From: Zhengitettix transpicula
Lineage: Eukaryota; Arthropoda; Insecta; Orthoptera; Tetrigidae
DNA length: 64,000 nucleotides
NCBI GenBank assembly: GCA_037074705.1
Contig: CM073591.1
Coordinates: 8,151,587-8,215,586, forward strand
Reading direction: 5' to 3'
The translations under genes and the position numbers were made by a program. The notes beneath the pieces were generated by a model, which was given only the letters and a program-made list of their open reading frames with translations, searched no databases and had not been told where the DNA came from. Positions 13,030-25,023 of this stretch are shown here, in pieces. The number at the start of each line of letters is the position of its first letter. The first letter of the stretch is position 1.

Positions 13030-14400
13030 ATTCTTTCCTACTTTTATTTCTTTCTTTCCTTTCACTTTCTTTCATTCCTTAATTTTTCCATCGGTTTTTC
13101 CTTGTATTATGGATTTCTCTCCTTTAATTTTTCCTTTTCTATCTTTTTCCTTCCTTCTTTTTTCCTTTGTTTCGTCTTTCCTTTTCTTTCTTTCTTCCTT
13201 TATGCTTTCCTCGTTTTCCGTTTAAAATTATTTCCTTCTTACCGTCTTTCTTTCTTTCCTTCTTTAATTATTTCTTTACTCCTTCCTTTTCTCTTATTAC
13301 TTCTTTCTTCTCATCATTATTTCTTTCTTCCCATCATTATTTCTTTCTATTATTTCTTTCCTTTCATTTTTCCTTTTCTATATTTTCCTTACTTCCTTTT
13401 TGCTTTATTCACTTTTTTCTTTGTTTCGTCTTTCCTTTTCCTTCTTCCTTCCTTTACGCTTTCCTTGTTTTCCGTTTAAAATTCTTTCCTTCTTACCGTC
13501 TTTCTTTCTTTCTTTCGTTCTTTAATTATTTCTTTACTTCTTCCTTCTCTTCTTACTTATTTCTTCCCATAATTATTTCCTTCTATTATGCATTTAGTTC
13601 CATTCATTTTTCCTTTTCTGTATTTTCCTTCCTTCCTTTTTGCTTTATTCACATTCTCCTTTGTTTCGTCTTTCATTTTTCCTTTTCTTCCTTTATGCTT
13701 TCTTTGTTTTCCGTTTAAAATTATTTCCTTCTTACCGTCTTCCTTACCTTCCGTATTTAATTATTTCTTTACTACTTCCTTTTCTCTTATTACTTCTTTC
13801 TTCCCATCATAATTTCTTTCTATTATTTCTTTCCTTTCATTTTTCGTTTTCTATATTTTCCTTACTTCCTTTTTGCTTTATTCACTTTTTCCTTTGTTTC
13901 GTCTTTCCTTTGACTTCTTCCTTCCTTTACGCTTTCCTTGTTTTCCGTTTAAAATTCTTACCTTCTTACCGTTTTTCTTTCTTTCCTTCTTTAATTATTT
14001 CTTTACTGATTCCTTCCCTTATTACTTCTTACTTTTAATCATTATTTCCTTCTATCTTATATTTTCCTCCTTCTTTCCTTTTTTTCCTATTTTTAATTTT
14101 TCCTTTATTTTACCTATTTTAATTTTTCCATCTTCCTTTTGTTCCTTCTTTCCATTCTTTCTTCCTGCTTCACTTTTAATTTTTTCCTTATTCTTTATTT
14201 TATCTTTCTCTCATTATTAAATAATTTCTTTACTTCTTTCTTTTAATTGTTCATCCCTGTCTTCTTATATTTCTCTCAACGTTTCATTCTTCCTTCTTTT
14301 CTTTTTTTCTTTCTGTTTTTATTTTTTCCTTATTTTCGTTTTTACTAATTTCTTCCTTCTTTCCGTTATTCCATTTTTAATTTTTTTTATTAATTCATTA
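13030..14400. repeat. Pyrimidine-rich tandem array E (~235-254 bp unit)
   Basis: T/C-rich + strand. The phrase gttttccgtttaaaatt recurs near 13213, 13467, 13706 and 13940. Units also contain taattatttctttact, cccatcattatttctttc and tttgctttattcac. The array decays after about 14050 into irregular T-rich sequence. Phe/Ser open frames in all + frames are artefacts. Confidence 0.92.
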
Positions 14401-15028
14401 AAAAAAATTCTTTTAAACTTATTTCTCCCAAAATTGTTAAGGAAAACGTTGTATTGAAAAGGTTATTTTGTTACAGTGAATTAATCAATATTTTCTGACA
14501 CATTGGCTGTGTTGTTTATTTCTTTCAATATTCACTTTTTTACACATATTTCTCTCCAATACTGGTGGAAAGTTTCAGGGAAAAATTCTCCCGACAGCCT
14601 CGTTCTCTCGTTCTAAGTTTGGTGGAGAATTTTTTATTCCTTCAACTGTCAGGAAGTCTGGCAACGACGCAGTACTTTTACTTTTTTAATGAAGGTTGAA
14701 ACATTCAGTTTTCCAGTCTGAATTGCAGGTTGGGGCAAGGAAAAATACCCGAGGTATATTATTAGGGACAATCAGATAGAATCAGGATAGATTTGTCAAC
14801 AACGCCTGAAGACTGACCGCTCAGTGGTACTAGTTCTCCGGTACAGCTTCTATCGACTGATAATTGCTATGCAGATGATTGACGAGACTGATCTCGTTCG
14901 CGCCAAACCCGAGAACGTTCCAAACGATCACATACAGTCGAATGGACTGCGCACGGGGTTTCCCCCTGTATCTCTCTCTGTCTGTGATTCATGACAGAAC
15001 AGACGCACGAGCGATGTTTCGCGGTAAG
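14401..15028. other. Unique DNA, no gene seen
   Basis: A-run and T-run bounded mixed sequence. A CTGAAGA at about 14806 is followed by an imperfect CTGACC/TCAG stem but no GAAAC, so it is not called as a ribozyme. Confidence 0.5.

Positions 15029-15077
<49 letters not shown>
15029..15077. repeat. (AG)n microsatellite
   Basis: An uninterrupted run of about 24 AG dinucleotides. Confidence 0.97.
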
Positions 15078-15079
<2 letters not shown>

Positions 15080-15339
15080 CGCGAGGAAGAAATTTACGAC
15101 AGAAAACTATTCTGTGGAAGTTCTTACAACGATAAATATGTTCCACCCTCTCCAAAGCTGCCATAAGTTGCTTGATTCCCGGGCCCCTTAATCACATCTC
15201 CTCCGCCATGCTAAAAATGTTGCGGAAACTTCGGCACCGACGCCACGAGGCAAAAAAAAAATATTTTTTTCAACCAGAGATGATACTTAGTAGCAGTTTT
15301 ACAGACTTCGGAAAGAAGTAACATTAAATTATTGTTTTT

Positions 15340-15420
15340 TTTTCAGTGAGTTGGTGTCGCGGTACAGTCGCCCCCTGCAGGCGCTGTTGCTTGTTTGCTT
15401 CCTGCACAGACCACATAAAT

Positions 15421-15486
<66 letters not shown>

Positions 15487-15656
15487 CTTATACATTCCAT
15501 ACATTTAAATAATATGTATAGTAGGTATATATATATTACATTTACAATTTTCACTCTGCTAGTGTCGCGGTACAGTCGTCCGTGAAGGCGTTATTGTTTA
15601 CTTACGTTTTAAACGGGGAATATAAATTCAAATACATTATGCATTTATACACACTC

Positions 15657-15727
<71 letters not shown>

Positions 15728-16301
15728 AAATAGTGCCTCCAGGGGCGACTGTACCGCGGTACTTCCTCACTGAATGATTTATTTGTATAATATATAGAAA
15801 ATTTATAATATAAAAAAATCTATGTGTATATATATAGTGTAATGCATATATTTGAGTTTATATTTGTCTTTTTAGGAAGTGAATAAGAAATAGCTCCTTC
15901 ACGTGCGACTGTACCGCGATACTAGCTAAGTGAAAAATTATATATATATATATATATAATTTTTCACTATATATATATATATATAACAATGTACATAGTT
16001 TTGTATTTGTATGGTCCGCGTGTATGAAGTAAACATGCAACAGCGCCTACAGGAGCGACTGTACCGCGATACTACCTCACCGTGTAATGGAATTATATAA
16101 TATATACGGTAGCAAAATATATTAGACATAAATTTTTCTATAGATTTATATATATACATTATATACATACATTATATTTCTTATATATATTATTCAGTGA
16201 GTTAGTGTCGCGGTACAGTCGCCCCTGTAGGCGCTGTTGCATGTTTCTCTTCTAAAAAGACAATAGAAACTCAAATAAATATATGGACTACATTACTTAA
16301 T

Positions 16302-16347
<46 letters not shown>

Positions 16348-16367
16348 ATTATATACATTGTTCCATG

Positions 16368-16420
<53 letters not shown>

Positions 16421-16500
16421 ATACATATTATTAATGAGATTGTGTCGCGGTACAGTGGACTCTGTAGGCGCTGTTGCTTGTTTACTTCCTACACGCCCAA
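15340..16500. repeat. Seven copies of a CGGTACAGTCGCC element interleaved with (AT)n
   Basis: A ~45-60 bp unit with core gtgtcgcggtacagtcgcc then tgtaggcgctgttgc and a tgtttacttcct tail occurs at about 15350 (+), 15561 (+), 15730 (-), 15893 (-), 16035 (-), 16198 (+) and 16438 (+). Between copies lie (AT)n tracts (15424-15480, 15690-15725, 16305-16345, 16374-16418) and one (AC)n tract. Opposed copies around the microsatellites resemble ends of small inverted-repeat elements, but no transposase or target duplication is visible. The same core appears at about 54485 (+) and 56700 (-). Confidence 0.85.
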
Positions 16501-17696
16501 TACACATACAAAGAAATATATATATAGTTACACTGCTCTATTAACAACAGGAAAAATAAAAATTTATTATTTTTTTTCTATACAGGCCGTTTTAATTCGT
16601 TTGGTTCGTGTTACAAAGGGCCTGGAGTAACCCCTAAAGTGTTGAGATTTCTCGTTGTTCAGCTTCACTTAGCGCGTTATTTACTCGGTGTATATTTTCT
16701 TTGCGTTTCTGTGCATAGTTCTCCGTTTATTTTTGCTTAGAGACCGTCTTTATATTTCTGTAAATAATTACGGGGTATATATATATCTGTTAGTCACTAT
16801 TAATAGCCCGCCGGTTGAATGTGATAATTATTAAAACGATTCTTTGAGCTTAAATTTTTATCCGCTTTTTTCTCGGGGGGATGTAAACCACCGCTGGTAT
16901 GTTTTTATTTTAGCCAAGTAATTCATTTTGTGTCCGCTTGGGGGGGGGGCTGTATTTCATCCTCCCTGTCCCCTAGACCACGACGACCAGCAGCAGCAAT
17001 GCGTTATCTGCAATGCACGTCCCACTGAGAGTTAATCCATATCTCCTTTCTTTCATGGGTGAAGGTCCGTGTGCTCCTATTATTCCCGCGGCTTTTAGCG
17101 CCGCCAGAGTGAGCCAGCGATCCCATCTCGACTCCTCTCCGCCGCGCGCGCGGTGACGTAACAACTTTGTCAGCTATAAATCTGCCCCGACTGCGACGGG
17201 CTCCCAGTGCGGCAACACTGCGTTGGGTTCGGAAGTGGAATTTCTATCGCGTTCCAAGGGAATTCCTTCTGGCGTGGTCCTGTCCGCCCTGTTTGCCCTC
17301 TTCCTAACAATCGATGTCGCAGGGGTTGGCGGGAGAGGGGGGGGGGGTAACCGATTGCTCTCTAACAGGGTTGTCTGTCCTTGCCCCCCCCCCTCGCAGA
17401 GGACTTGGTAAACTCTCGCGGGGTCCTCTGGAATTCCCACAACCACCGCCCGCTCTTCAAGTCACTCAATAACGGGAGTCTAAAAAAAGCATCGTCAACA
17501 GCTGCCAAACAAAGGCCGAACAGACGTGACGATTGTTAACTGGTAACAATATTTCTGATGGGGGCATTACAACCCCCCACCCCCCATCCGCAGTGGGCTG
17601 CTGACACCAGAAACAACTGTTGAAAATTAATAATAAGAAAGACAGCCCAATACAAACAAAAGAAGCTTAAAGGGTCTTTACAATATATATTTCTCC
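16501..17696. other. Unique, locally GC-rich DNA, no gene seen
   Basis: G- and C-runs near 16940, 17338 and 17380. A GC-rich stretch at 17090-17230 contains a TATAAA-like string at about 17174. No supported gene. Confidence 0.45.
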
Positions 17697-18275
17697 ATTA
17701 TTGTTGTCTGCGAGGGCTATTCTCTCGCAGGCAATTCCTGCGATGAATGTTCTCTCGCAGACAGAACCTTGTAGGAGAGATACGATGGGGCTACCTTTCG
17801 GGATGCCTTTTCCTCTCTCCGTTTTTGAACTAAGGTTCCCACAACCCGAGGCACCTCGGCCTGTTTTGAGAGGTTGCATGTTCGGGGGTCGCAGACCTTG
17901 GGCATACAGTAAGAGTTGTCCGCTATTCCCATTGGAATAGTCGGCCAGCTGTCTCCTAAACTGGTCGAGACACGGAGAAGGGAATGCTGCGTCCCCACAG
18001 AAAACTCCTCTCCCGCTATCCAGAGAAGGGCGTGGGACAAGTACCCAATGCCCGACCTACCTGATGCAGGTTTTTCTATGGTTTTCCCTGCATTACTTTT
18101 GGGCGAATGCCGCGGGGTAGGATCCTTAAACAATAGCCCGGGGGCCCCTAGTTAACCCTTGGCTACCTTCCTCTACCCTTCCGCATCCCCACTTTCAAAT
18201 CCCTTCCTATGCTATTAAAAGGGAGTTGCCACATGTGGATTACCCTCATGTAGCCTGTTACACTAAAAAAAAATA
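17697..18275 (+). mobile_element. ~550-bp polyA-tailed retroposon, copy 1
   Basis: Sense orientation, defined by an A-rich 3' tail. It starts near a hairpin-forming head, ctgcgagggctattctctcg, with a second head-like tctcgcagacagaacc at 17751. It continues through acctttcgggatgcc, aaggttcccacaa, gtaagagttgtccgc, actggtcgagacacgg, cctgatgcaggtttttct, the near-palindromic agcccgggggcccctag, and ends with tcatgtagcctgttaca plus an A-run. Six relatives lie in this window. No convincing Pol III A/B boxes or conserved long frame is seen, so SINE-like retroposon is the working class. Confidence 0.75.
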
Positions 18276-18369
18276 ATAAAATATTTCTTTTATAATTTTT
18301 ATTTTAGTATCGGATATTTTTAATAATCTAATTCTTTAATATCTTAACAACGTAAGTATCTCAGTATTT

Positions 18370-18600
18370 ACTGTTACTCCGTTATCTTTGCCCCTGAAGA
18401 CGGTCCAACATGAGGACTCAAAAATGTCGTAATATAATAATAAGATAAAACAGACAGACAAAAATAAGTGATGACATAAATACCACACTGAAACGTTTCT
18501 GGAAGCCTTGTCTCCTTCCGTACAGGTGCTAAGAGGAGCCTAGAGCGACAAAACCGCAATCATCAGTTGACAAAACTCAAAAAAAAATCCTTAATAAAGG
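18370..18600 (-). mobile_element. Penelope-like element terminal remnant
   Basis: On the minus strand this carries gtcaactgatgattgcgg, ttttgtcgctctagg, cttagcacctg, then caaggcttccagaaacg and a ggtatttatgtcatcac tail. That matches the tails at 6195, 52795 and 62290. A + strand CTGAAGA-GGTCC-GGAC motif sits at its far end. Confidence 0.68.
18394..18428 (+). ncRNA. Degenerate hammerhead-like core
   Basis: CTGAAGA is followed by a 4-bp GTCC/GGAC stem, but the expected GAAAC is replaced by CAAAAATG. The layout is kept and the catalytic strand is altered, so cleavage is unlikely. Confidence 0.4.
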
Positions 18601-18659
18601 AGACTTTAATCTGAGATCGGAAACAGTCAGACGAATAAGACCAAGGAACAAACAGGATA

Positions 18660-18930
18660 ATAAAAAAAACGTAAAGAAGAAACCGTGAATGTAATAGACT
18701 CAAACTCTATCTGCTACAGACATAATTACACCTATATGCCACCCATTGGGACCAGTTAAGTCAATAAGCTAGTCAACAGGTGGCAACATTTTTGCATTTT
18801 ATAGATAGAACCAAAAAGAAACAGTACAAACACATTAAGTAAATAAAAGAGACCCAAGTTCTACCTGCCACAGACATAATGACACCTATATGCCACCCAC
18901 TGTGACCAGTTAAGTCAATAATATTTTTTT
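18660..18930 (-). repeat. Inverted outlier of array F
   Basis: About one and a half to two units of the array F repeat in the opposite orientation. Diagnostic strings are atatgccaccca, gaccagttaagtcaata and cagacataat(g/t)acacctat. Together with 19820-21130 it makes inverted arms around an ~890-bp spacer. Confidence 0.85.
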
Positions 18931-19819
18931 ACCATCTGTCGGTTATATTCGTGTTATTTTCTTGTAACGCCCCTTCATTCACCCCTACCCACCCTTGAGG
19001 ATGCTCCTCTCCCATACTGTAAGGAGGAGGGGGGGTTTCAATTGTAAAAAAGATAACATCAGGAGAAACACTCTGATTCTCTTTGACCCCAGAAAAATAA
19101 TTATCCGACTCATATATAGGCCGTTTTCGAATGCTTGAAAATTTCCACCGCCCTCTCCTAGGGGGTTGATTCTGATCCTATCGAATATTAAAGCTAAAAT
19201 TTTTGACACCCCCCTGTAAGCGTCGGCTCCTAATGATTGGAAATTGCCTCCATGTGTGAGTTACTTTTTATTTTTATCCCCTAAAAATCGGGTTTTTCCT
19301 CGTAGCAATAAATGATTAATGCATGCGCGCATGACCTTTGTCACGTGATCGACCCGCGTCGTGTGACTCATCGCTCTGGCGGTGGAGAAACAAGCCTCGT
19401 TAATCTTGGAGGAAGCCTCTATTCCGTCCAATTCATTTACCGTCCCCCACCCACCCCCCTGCGCCATTGCATTGTCAGAGATTCCCTGCGCGGATGCCAA
19501 GACTTTCTGCTACACTTCGTTTGTTGTTCGGAACTGATGCAATTCCTTTTCTTGTAGGGGGGTGCGTCCGTCCTCCCTCTGCTCCCCTTCACTTCAGTCG
19601 TTCACTTTCGTTCCGGACGCCACTTGTTCTTCTCCGTCGTCGTCGTCGTTTTCTGGGAATTTTATTTTAATTGAGCTGATGACGTCATGGACTTATGCGT
19701 CCCTTTCAGCGTAGAGATGAAAACAGATTTGGCTACGGTGAACGAGACTATAGTTAACACAAGAAATGGAAAAGTCTCTTACCAAAGCCACTATTTTTGA
19801 ATTGTTACATCTTGTAATA
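18931..19819. other. Spacer between inverted arms, with one family C monomer
   Basis: Positions 18950-19200 hold a monomer related to family C (ttttcttgtaacgcccc, gagaaacactctgatt, aataattatccgact, tgaaaatttccacc). The rest is unique, with C-runs and a (CGT)n-like tract near 19640. No gene seen. Confidence 0.6.
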
Positions 19820-21130
19820 TGAAAAAACTGACACCTGTTGACTAGCTCATTGGTTTAACTGGTCACAGTGGGTGGCATATAGGTGTCATGATGTCTGTGG
19901 CAGATAGAACTTGCGTCTCTTTTACTTAATGTGTTTGTACGGTTTCTTCTTGGTTCTATCTATAAAATTTAAAAATGTTGCTACCTGTTGACTAGCTTAT
20001 TGATTTAACTGGTCACAGTGGGTGGCATATAGGTGTCATGATGTCTGTGGCAGATAGAACTTGGGTCTCTTTTATTTACTTAATGTGTTTGTACTGTTTT
20101 TTCATGGCTCTATCTATAAAATGGAAAAAATCTGCCTTCTGTTGACTTGCTTCTCCATTAAACTGGTCACAGTGGGTGGCATATAGGTGTCATGATGTCT
20201 GTGGCAGATAGAACTTGGGTCTCCTTTATTTACTTAATGTGTTTGTACTGTTTTTTCATGGCTCTATCTATAAAATGGAAAAAATTCTGCCTTCTGTTGA
20301 CTTGCTTCTCCATTAAACTGGTCACAATGGGCGGCATGTAGGAGCCCACATAACTGTTTCAGACAGAACTTGAGTCTATTTTCTATACCATACACTTATT
20401 GGATTTGTATATCTTGGTTCTATCTATAAAATTTAAAAATGTTGCTACCTGTTGACTAGCTTATTGACTTAACTGGTCACAGTGGGTGGCATATAGGTGT
20501 CATGATGTCTGTGCCAGATAGAACTTGCGTCTCTTTTATTTACTTAATGTGTTTGTACTGTTTCTTCTTGGCTCTATCTATAAAATGGAAAAGTGTTTTC
20601 ACCTGTTGACTAGCTTATTGATTTAACTGGTCACAGTGGGTGGCATATAGGTGTCATGATGTCTGTGGCAGATAGAACTTGGGTCTCTTTTACTTAATGT
20701 GTTTGTACGGTTTCTTCTTGGTTCTATCTATAAAATTTAAAAATGTTGCTACCTGTTAACTAGCTTATTGATTTAACTGGTCACAGTGGGTGGCATATAG
20801 GTGTCATGATGTCTGTGGCAGATAGAACTTGGGTCTCTTTTATTTACTTAATGTGTTTGTACTGTTTTTTCAGGGCTCTATCTATAAAACGGAAAAAATC
20901 TGCCTTCTGTTGACTTGCTTCTCCATTAAATTGGTCACAATGGGCGGCATGTAGGAGCCCACATAACTGTTTCAGACAGAACTTGAGTCTATTTCCTATA
21001 CCATACACTTATTGGATTTGTAAATCTTGGCTGCATCTATATAATGATAAACTTTGTCACCTGTTGACTAGCTTCTTGATTCAACTAGTCACAGTGGGCG
21101 GCATATAGGTGTCATAATTTTTTGAAACCG
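19820..21130 (+). repeat. Tandem array F (~155 bp unit, ~614 bp higher-order)
   Basis: Nine units carry ggtcacagtgggtggcatat and its variants at about 19860, 20012, 20164, 20321, 20474, 20628, 20779, 20933 and 21088. Each unit also has ctgttgactagcttattg, gatgtctgtggcagatagaa and a tctatctataaaat end. Two units near 20321 and 20933 share a distinct variant (aatgggcggcatgtaggag). Their spacing implies a four-unit higher-order period of about 614 bp. Confidence 0.93.
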
Positions 21131-22799
21131 GGGTCTCTTTTTCAAACTTTAATTTTTTTTACAACATATCTCTGGTATTTTTCTTAAGGAGTAATATTGT
21201 AACTCCAAGAGAGGCAAAATTTCGGGGCATTAAACGTTGTGTGGTTTAAAATCACTTAAATGTATTAATTCTAAGTGTAACTTATTCAATTGTAAATATA
21301 AATTTTAATAATCAACTCACTTAATAGTTTTTCTGACTTATATTTTGTATTTTTGTGAATAAAATAACCAGAAAAATATGGAAGGAACTTTTATAATATT
21401 ATTTTAACATTTCTTATGTTGGTAATATGCAACGTCATGTACATGGAGGTTCTAAATATGGTAATTAACCAATAACTTCAAGGTTTTAAGCATCTTTTTG
21501 GTATTTGTAAATAAAATTGGCTACAGTAAAATTAAATATAATTTAAAATAAAATAAATCAAAATTTTCTGTATTTAAAGTTATTCAAAAATAAAAATTCT
21601 TTATACAATTAACAAAAATATTCATGAATAATGTTATTAAAATAATTACAGCTATATATACACAATTTTTATGCAACAAATATAATTAGATCCGATATAT
21701 CAACAATTCATATTAATCAGATGATTATTTACTTAGTGCAATTAGAATACCTTGAAAGTGACGCTTAAAGTTTCTTACTTGAAAAAAACATAAAAAACTA
21801 TTGAAAATAAATATTCTGAAGTTGACATTATGACGAGTGGCCAAATCTGTACCTTGAGGTAGCCTCACAGAAAGCTAGCTGCATCAAAATCTTTTAGAAA
21901 CAAACATATGTCTGTGCCAGGGTGATAGTAAAGGGTTATGTTGCATATATATAGCTACACTAGGGCACAAAATGGTTAATTGACAATAAATATTTATGTT
22001 TATAATTTTTTTGTAAATCTAAATAATAATTTTTGTTTAGAAATAAGCACTGTCTTAGTCTCAATATGTCGTATGGCAGTTTTATGTTGCTAGAAACCTT
22101 CTTTTGTTGTTTTTTGGGTTTGGTATAATTAGAAAATAATAAATAAATTCTGTCTTTTTGGGCACCCTGCACCAAGGCTTTAATTTATAATAACACTCTT
22201 AGGTTACTTTGTAGAAGTCACCCATTTCTTTTAAGAGTTCAAATACCATTTCTTTACTTAACCAAATTGGGTCACTGCCTTTATAATCTTCATACATGTA
22301 AACCTCGTTTCTCTATCTACTGGGGATGATTTTTTGAAGCAAATAAAATTCATTTTTTTTAAAAAAAAAAAGTAGTATCTTGAAAAATGTCACAGTGTAA
22401 AATTTTATTTAGTGCTTTCAGCGTTCGTCCTTACAGCTTAGCAGGAGAGGGGAGGGTGATATAGAGTAATGTAAAAGAGAGTTTGAGGGTGAAGGAAGGA
22501 ACGATCCCTTCTAATCCGCAGAGTAAACGCTGCCATGAGGGGGTGGGGGGAGACGTTATGGACTGTGTCAACACTGCTAATACCATATCCTATCTTCTCA
22601 TCTCTTCCACAGCTCTGGATAAAGTATTTCATAGCTGCCTGCCCCCTCCAACTCACCAACCCACCCCTTAGCACTATATTTTGGATTTGAAAATTAACTT
22701 ACAACGGTTTACCATGTTTATGTGAAAGGGAAAAAAATTAGAATGGTCCCACTGACTCATTTCTACCACACAAAAAGTGAGAAAGATGAAACAATTCTA
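21131..22799. other. AT-rich unique DNA, no gene seen
   Basis: AT-rich sequence without a supported gene. A G-rich/C-rich patch lies at about 22440-22670. Short frames there have no recognisable domain. Confidence 0.5.
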
Positions 22800-23720
22800 A
22801 AACAAAATGGCTTCTGTCATGAATTTGACCCTTGAGGGATGGAAAATGGGTTATGCCCTTAAAAATAATATAATTATGATCATTATTTCATTCAACAGTC
22901 TTCTAATATTAATATAAAATTTTTTAACTCCCTTTGTACCAGGTATATATATTTTTTGAGATGTCATAGCCACTCTATGGACATTTCTGTCCATCATTTT
23001 GGCCAATAAATTCCATTTCAACTCAACAAATCTCATATTTTTACATTAACCAATGTCACAGATCAAATATAAGGATGCTTAACATGTTTATCCCATTGGA
23101 TTTTATTTTTAGTCAGTTTTTATAAAGTGTAAAGAAGAACCATAACAAATAAAATGGCATCCATCATGACTTTGACCGTAGAGTGTATTCAAATTGAGGA
23201 AAATTGCTTTAAAACAATATAATTATGATCATTCTTTACCTCACCAGTCTTCCAATATCAATAGCACTATTTTTAACCACCATTGTACAATTTTTTTGGA
23301 ATGTTATAGAAACCCTTTGGACATTTCTGTCCAACATTTGGGCCAATCCATTCTATTTCAAGTCAACAAAATCTCACATCTTTACCATAATCAATTTCAA
23401 TGAGTTTTGTATAAAATGTTTTCCACATGTGAATATTACTCAATTGTTTTGATTATGACAAAGATTGGTTGACTTGACATGGAATGGATTGGCCCAAATG
23501 TGAACAGAAGTGTACAGAGGGTGGGTGACTCTGACATACCTAAAAACATCATTACATTTGGGTAAGAAATTGTGAAAATAATATTATAAGGCTGCTGATA
23601 TAAAGAATGACCATAATTATATTATTTTTAAGGACATTCACCCCATTTTGCATGCCATCGATGGTCACATTCATGATGGTTGGTACAATTCTTCCTTTGC
23701 ACTTCTTGTCTGTTATAATT
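22800..23720. repeat. Three-copy ~280-bp repeat, two direct and one inverted
   Basis: Copies at about 22800-23045 (+), 23150-23405 (+) and 23455-23720 (-). They share aataatataattatgatcat, ggacatttctgtccaacat, gggccaatccattctat and gtcaacaaatctcat. The third copy reads these on the minus strand. The direct-plus-inverted layout suggests a non-autonomous inverted-repeat element that was tandemly duplicated. No transposase seen. Confidence 0.78.
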
Positions 23721-24230
23721 GATGCAGTGGGGACAAACTATTTCCTTTAACTTAAACATGGGAGGCCTTTGTCAGTAAAATATAATCCATTTTCTTTTAT
23801 CGTTACTCTGTTCTTTAAAGTTTTAAGAAGAACAATACCAAAGAAAATATGTTTCCTATTTGCTGATTTGCTTTAAATGAATCGGCTTGACCAAGATTTG
23901 GTGCCCCCATCCTGGACCTTAACTTGTCTCTTAGTTGACAGCTCATCAAGTGTCTCAAGTCCACAATTCTTTTTTTTTTATTAAACAAATTTTATGTATT
24001 ATAGGTTTTTCTTTAAAAAAAACATTTTCCATTAAAACTGTTAAGGTGCAATTCTTCCCCATTGTTGTTAATCTGTATGTTTTCATAATTAGTGACATTA
24101 CAGACATTTGTCATTGAAAATCGATTACCAAATCTTCATCGACAAAATAGGTGGTAGTTGTAATTTAATAATAACTATAATTACAATTAGAAATATGGAA
24201 TATCACTCACTGTAGACATCATCTAAGGTC
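23721..24230. other. AT-rich unique DNA, no gene seen
   Basis: AT-rich sequence with short T-runs. No coding region or repeat recognised. Confidence 0.5.
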
Positions 24231-24377
24231 ACTCAGACCAGTTAACATAACCATAATTATTATAACAACAGTAATAATAAACTGACTTATTTTTATAATA
24301 AATGTTAAGACCAGCAGGTGTATTAGTCAGAAAAAAAATCATATTTCATCAAATTTAAAACATTGTGTTTAAAAATC

Positions 24378-24407
24378 ACGTTTTGTCCATCATAAGGACG
24401 TCTTCAG
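24378..24407 (-). ncRNA. Hammerhead-like core, left arm
   Basis: On the minus strand: CTGAAGA, stem CGTCC/GGAC with loop ttatgat, then AAAACGTG where GAAACG is expected. Good stem II, with one change in the GAAA strand. Confidence 0.5.
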
Positions 24408-24511
24408 GTGTACAACAACTATTCAATTCTGTTGAAATTATTAGATGAAACTAAACATTAACAAATTTTTCTTATAATAAATTGCAACTGAATTTAATTG
24501 TAATTGTAGAC

Positions 24512-24540
24512 CTGAAGAGGACCCAGTCAGGGATGAAACG
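24512..24540 (+). ncRNA. Hammerhead-like core, right arm
   Basis: CTGAAGA at 24512-24518, a short CCC/GGG-centred stem, and intact GAAACG at 24535-24540. The core strands fit CUGANGA and GAAA. Stem III and the cleavage site are not resolved. Confidence 0.5.
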
Positions 24541-24625
24541 TTGTGGTTTTTAAATTTGATAATAATCTTTTTCTGACTATGAGGGGGTTGATGGTTTTTA
24601 ACATTTATAATTATTATAACAACCC

Positions 24626-24987
24626 TAGTTTGCCTTCAGTCGAGTTTTACCATTCTTGGAGAAGTCTAAAATATATTCCCCGAAGCCTCAGGGTAAGGTA
24701 TTTGTCATTAATTAATTAATAAGATTATAAATATAATCAAATTAATTTTTTTATTAGATCATATCAGGAAAACCTTATTTTGACACAGCAGAAAAATACC
24801 CATTATGAACATTAGTAAATTGGTTAAGAGATCATCAAAGAAAAACTAATTAATTCTTATTAGGAATAAAGTAATTAAATAATTCTAGAAAAAAATATCA
24901 GGCTGGTATAAATAAAGTTTTTGAACAAATATAAATTGACTAACACAAAGCCAAATTAAACAAAAGAATATATGTCAAATGACGTCA

Positions 24988-25023
<36 letters not shown>

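Larger units (their letters stand above)
24290..24625. mobile_element. Foldback-like element with two hammerhead-like cores
   Basis: Left arm (ataataaatgttaagacc, gtcagaaaaaaa, tcaaatttaaaa, aaaatcacg) and right arm (gtggtttttaaatttga, ctttttctgactat, ttttaacatttataat) are inverted copies. The inner end of each arm is a CTGAAGA-stem-(G)AAACG motif, one per strand. The centre is ~100 bp of AT-rich sequence. No open frame. This looks like a small inverted-repeat element or a palindromic pair of retrozyme/PLE ends. Confidence 0.65.

Noticed and set aside
13102..14220. Overlapping Phe/Ser-rich frames of 74-183 codons
   Set aside because: All + frames are open because the strand is nearly pure T/C. 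It is a tandem repeat, not a gene.
17090..17230. Possible promoter with TATA-like string in GC-rich DNA
   Set aside because: No downstream gene or initiator support; base composition alone is not enough.
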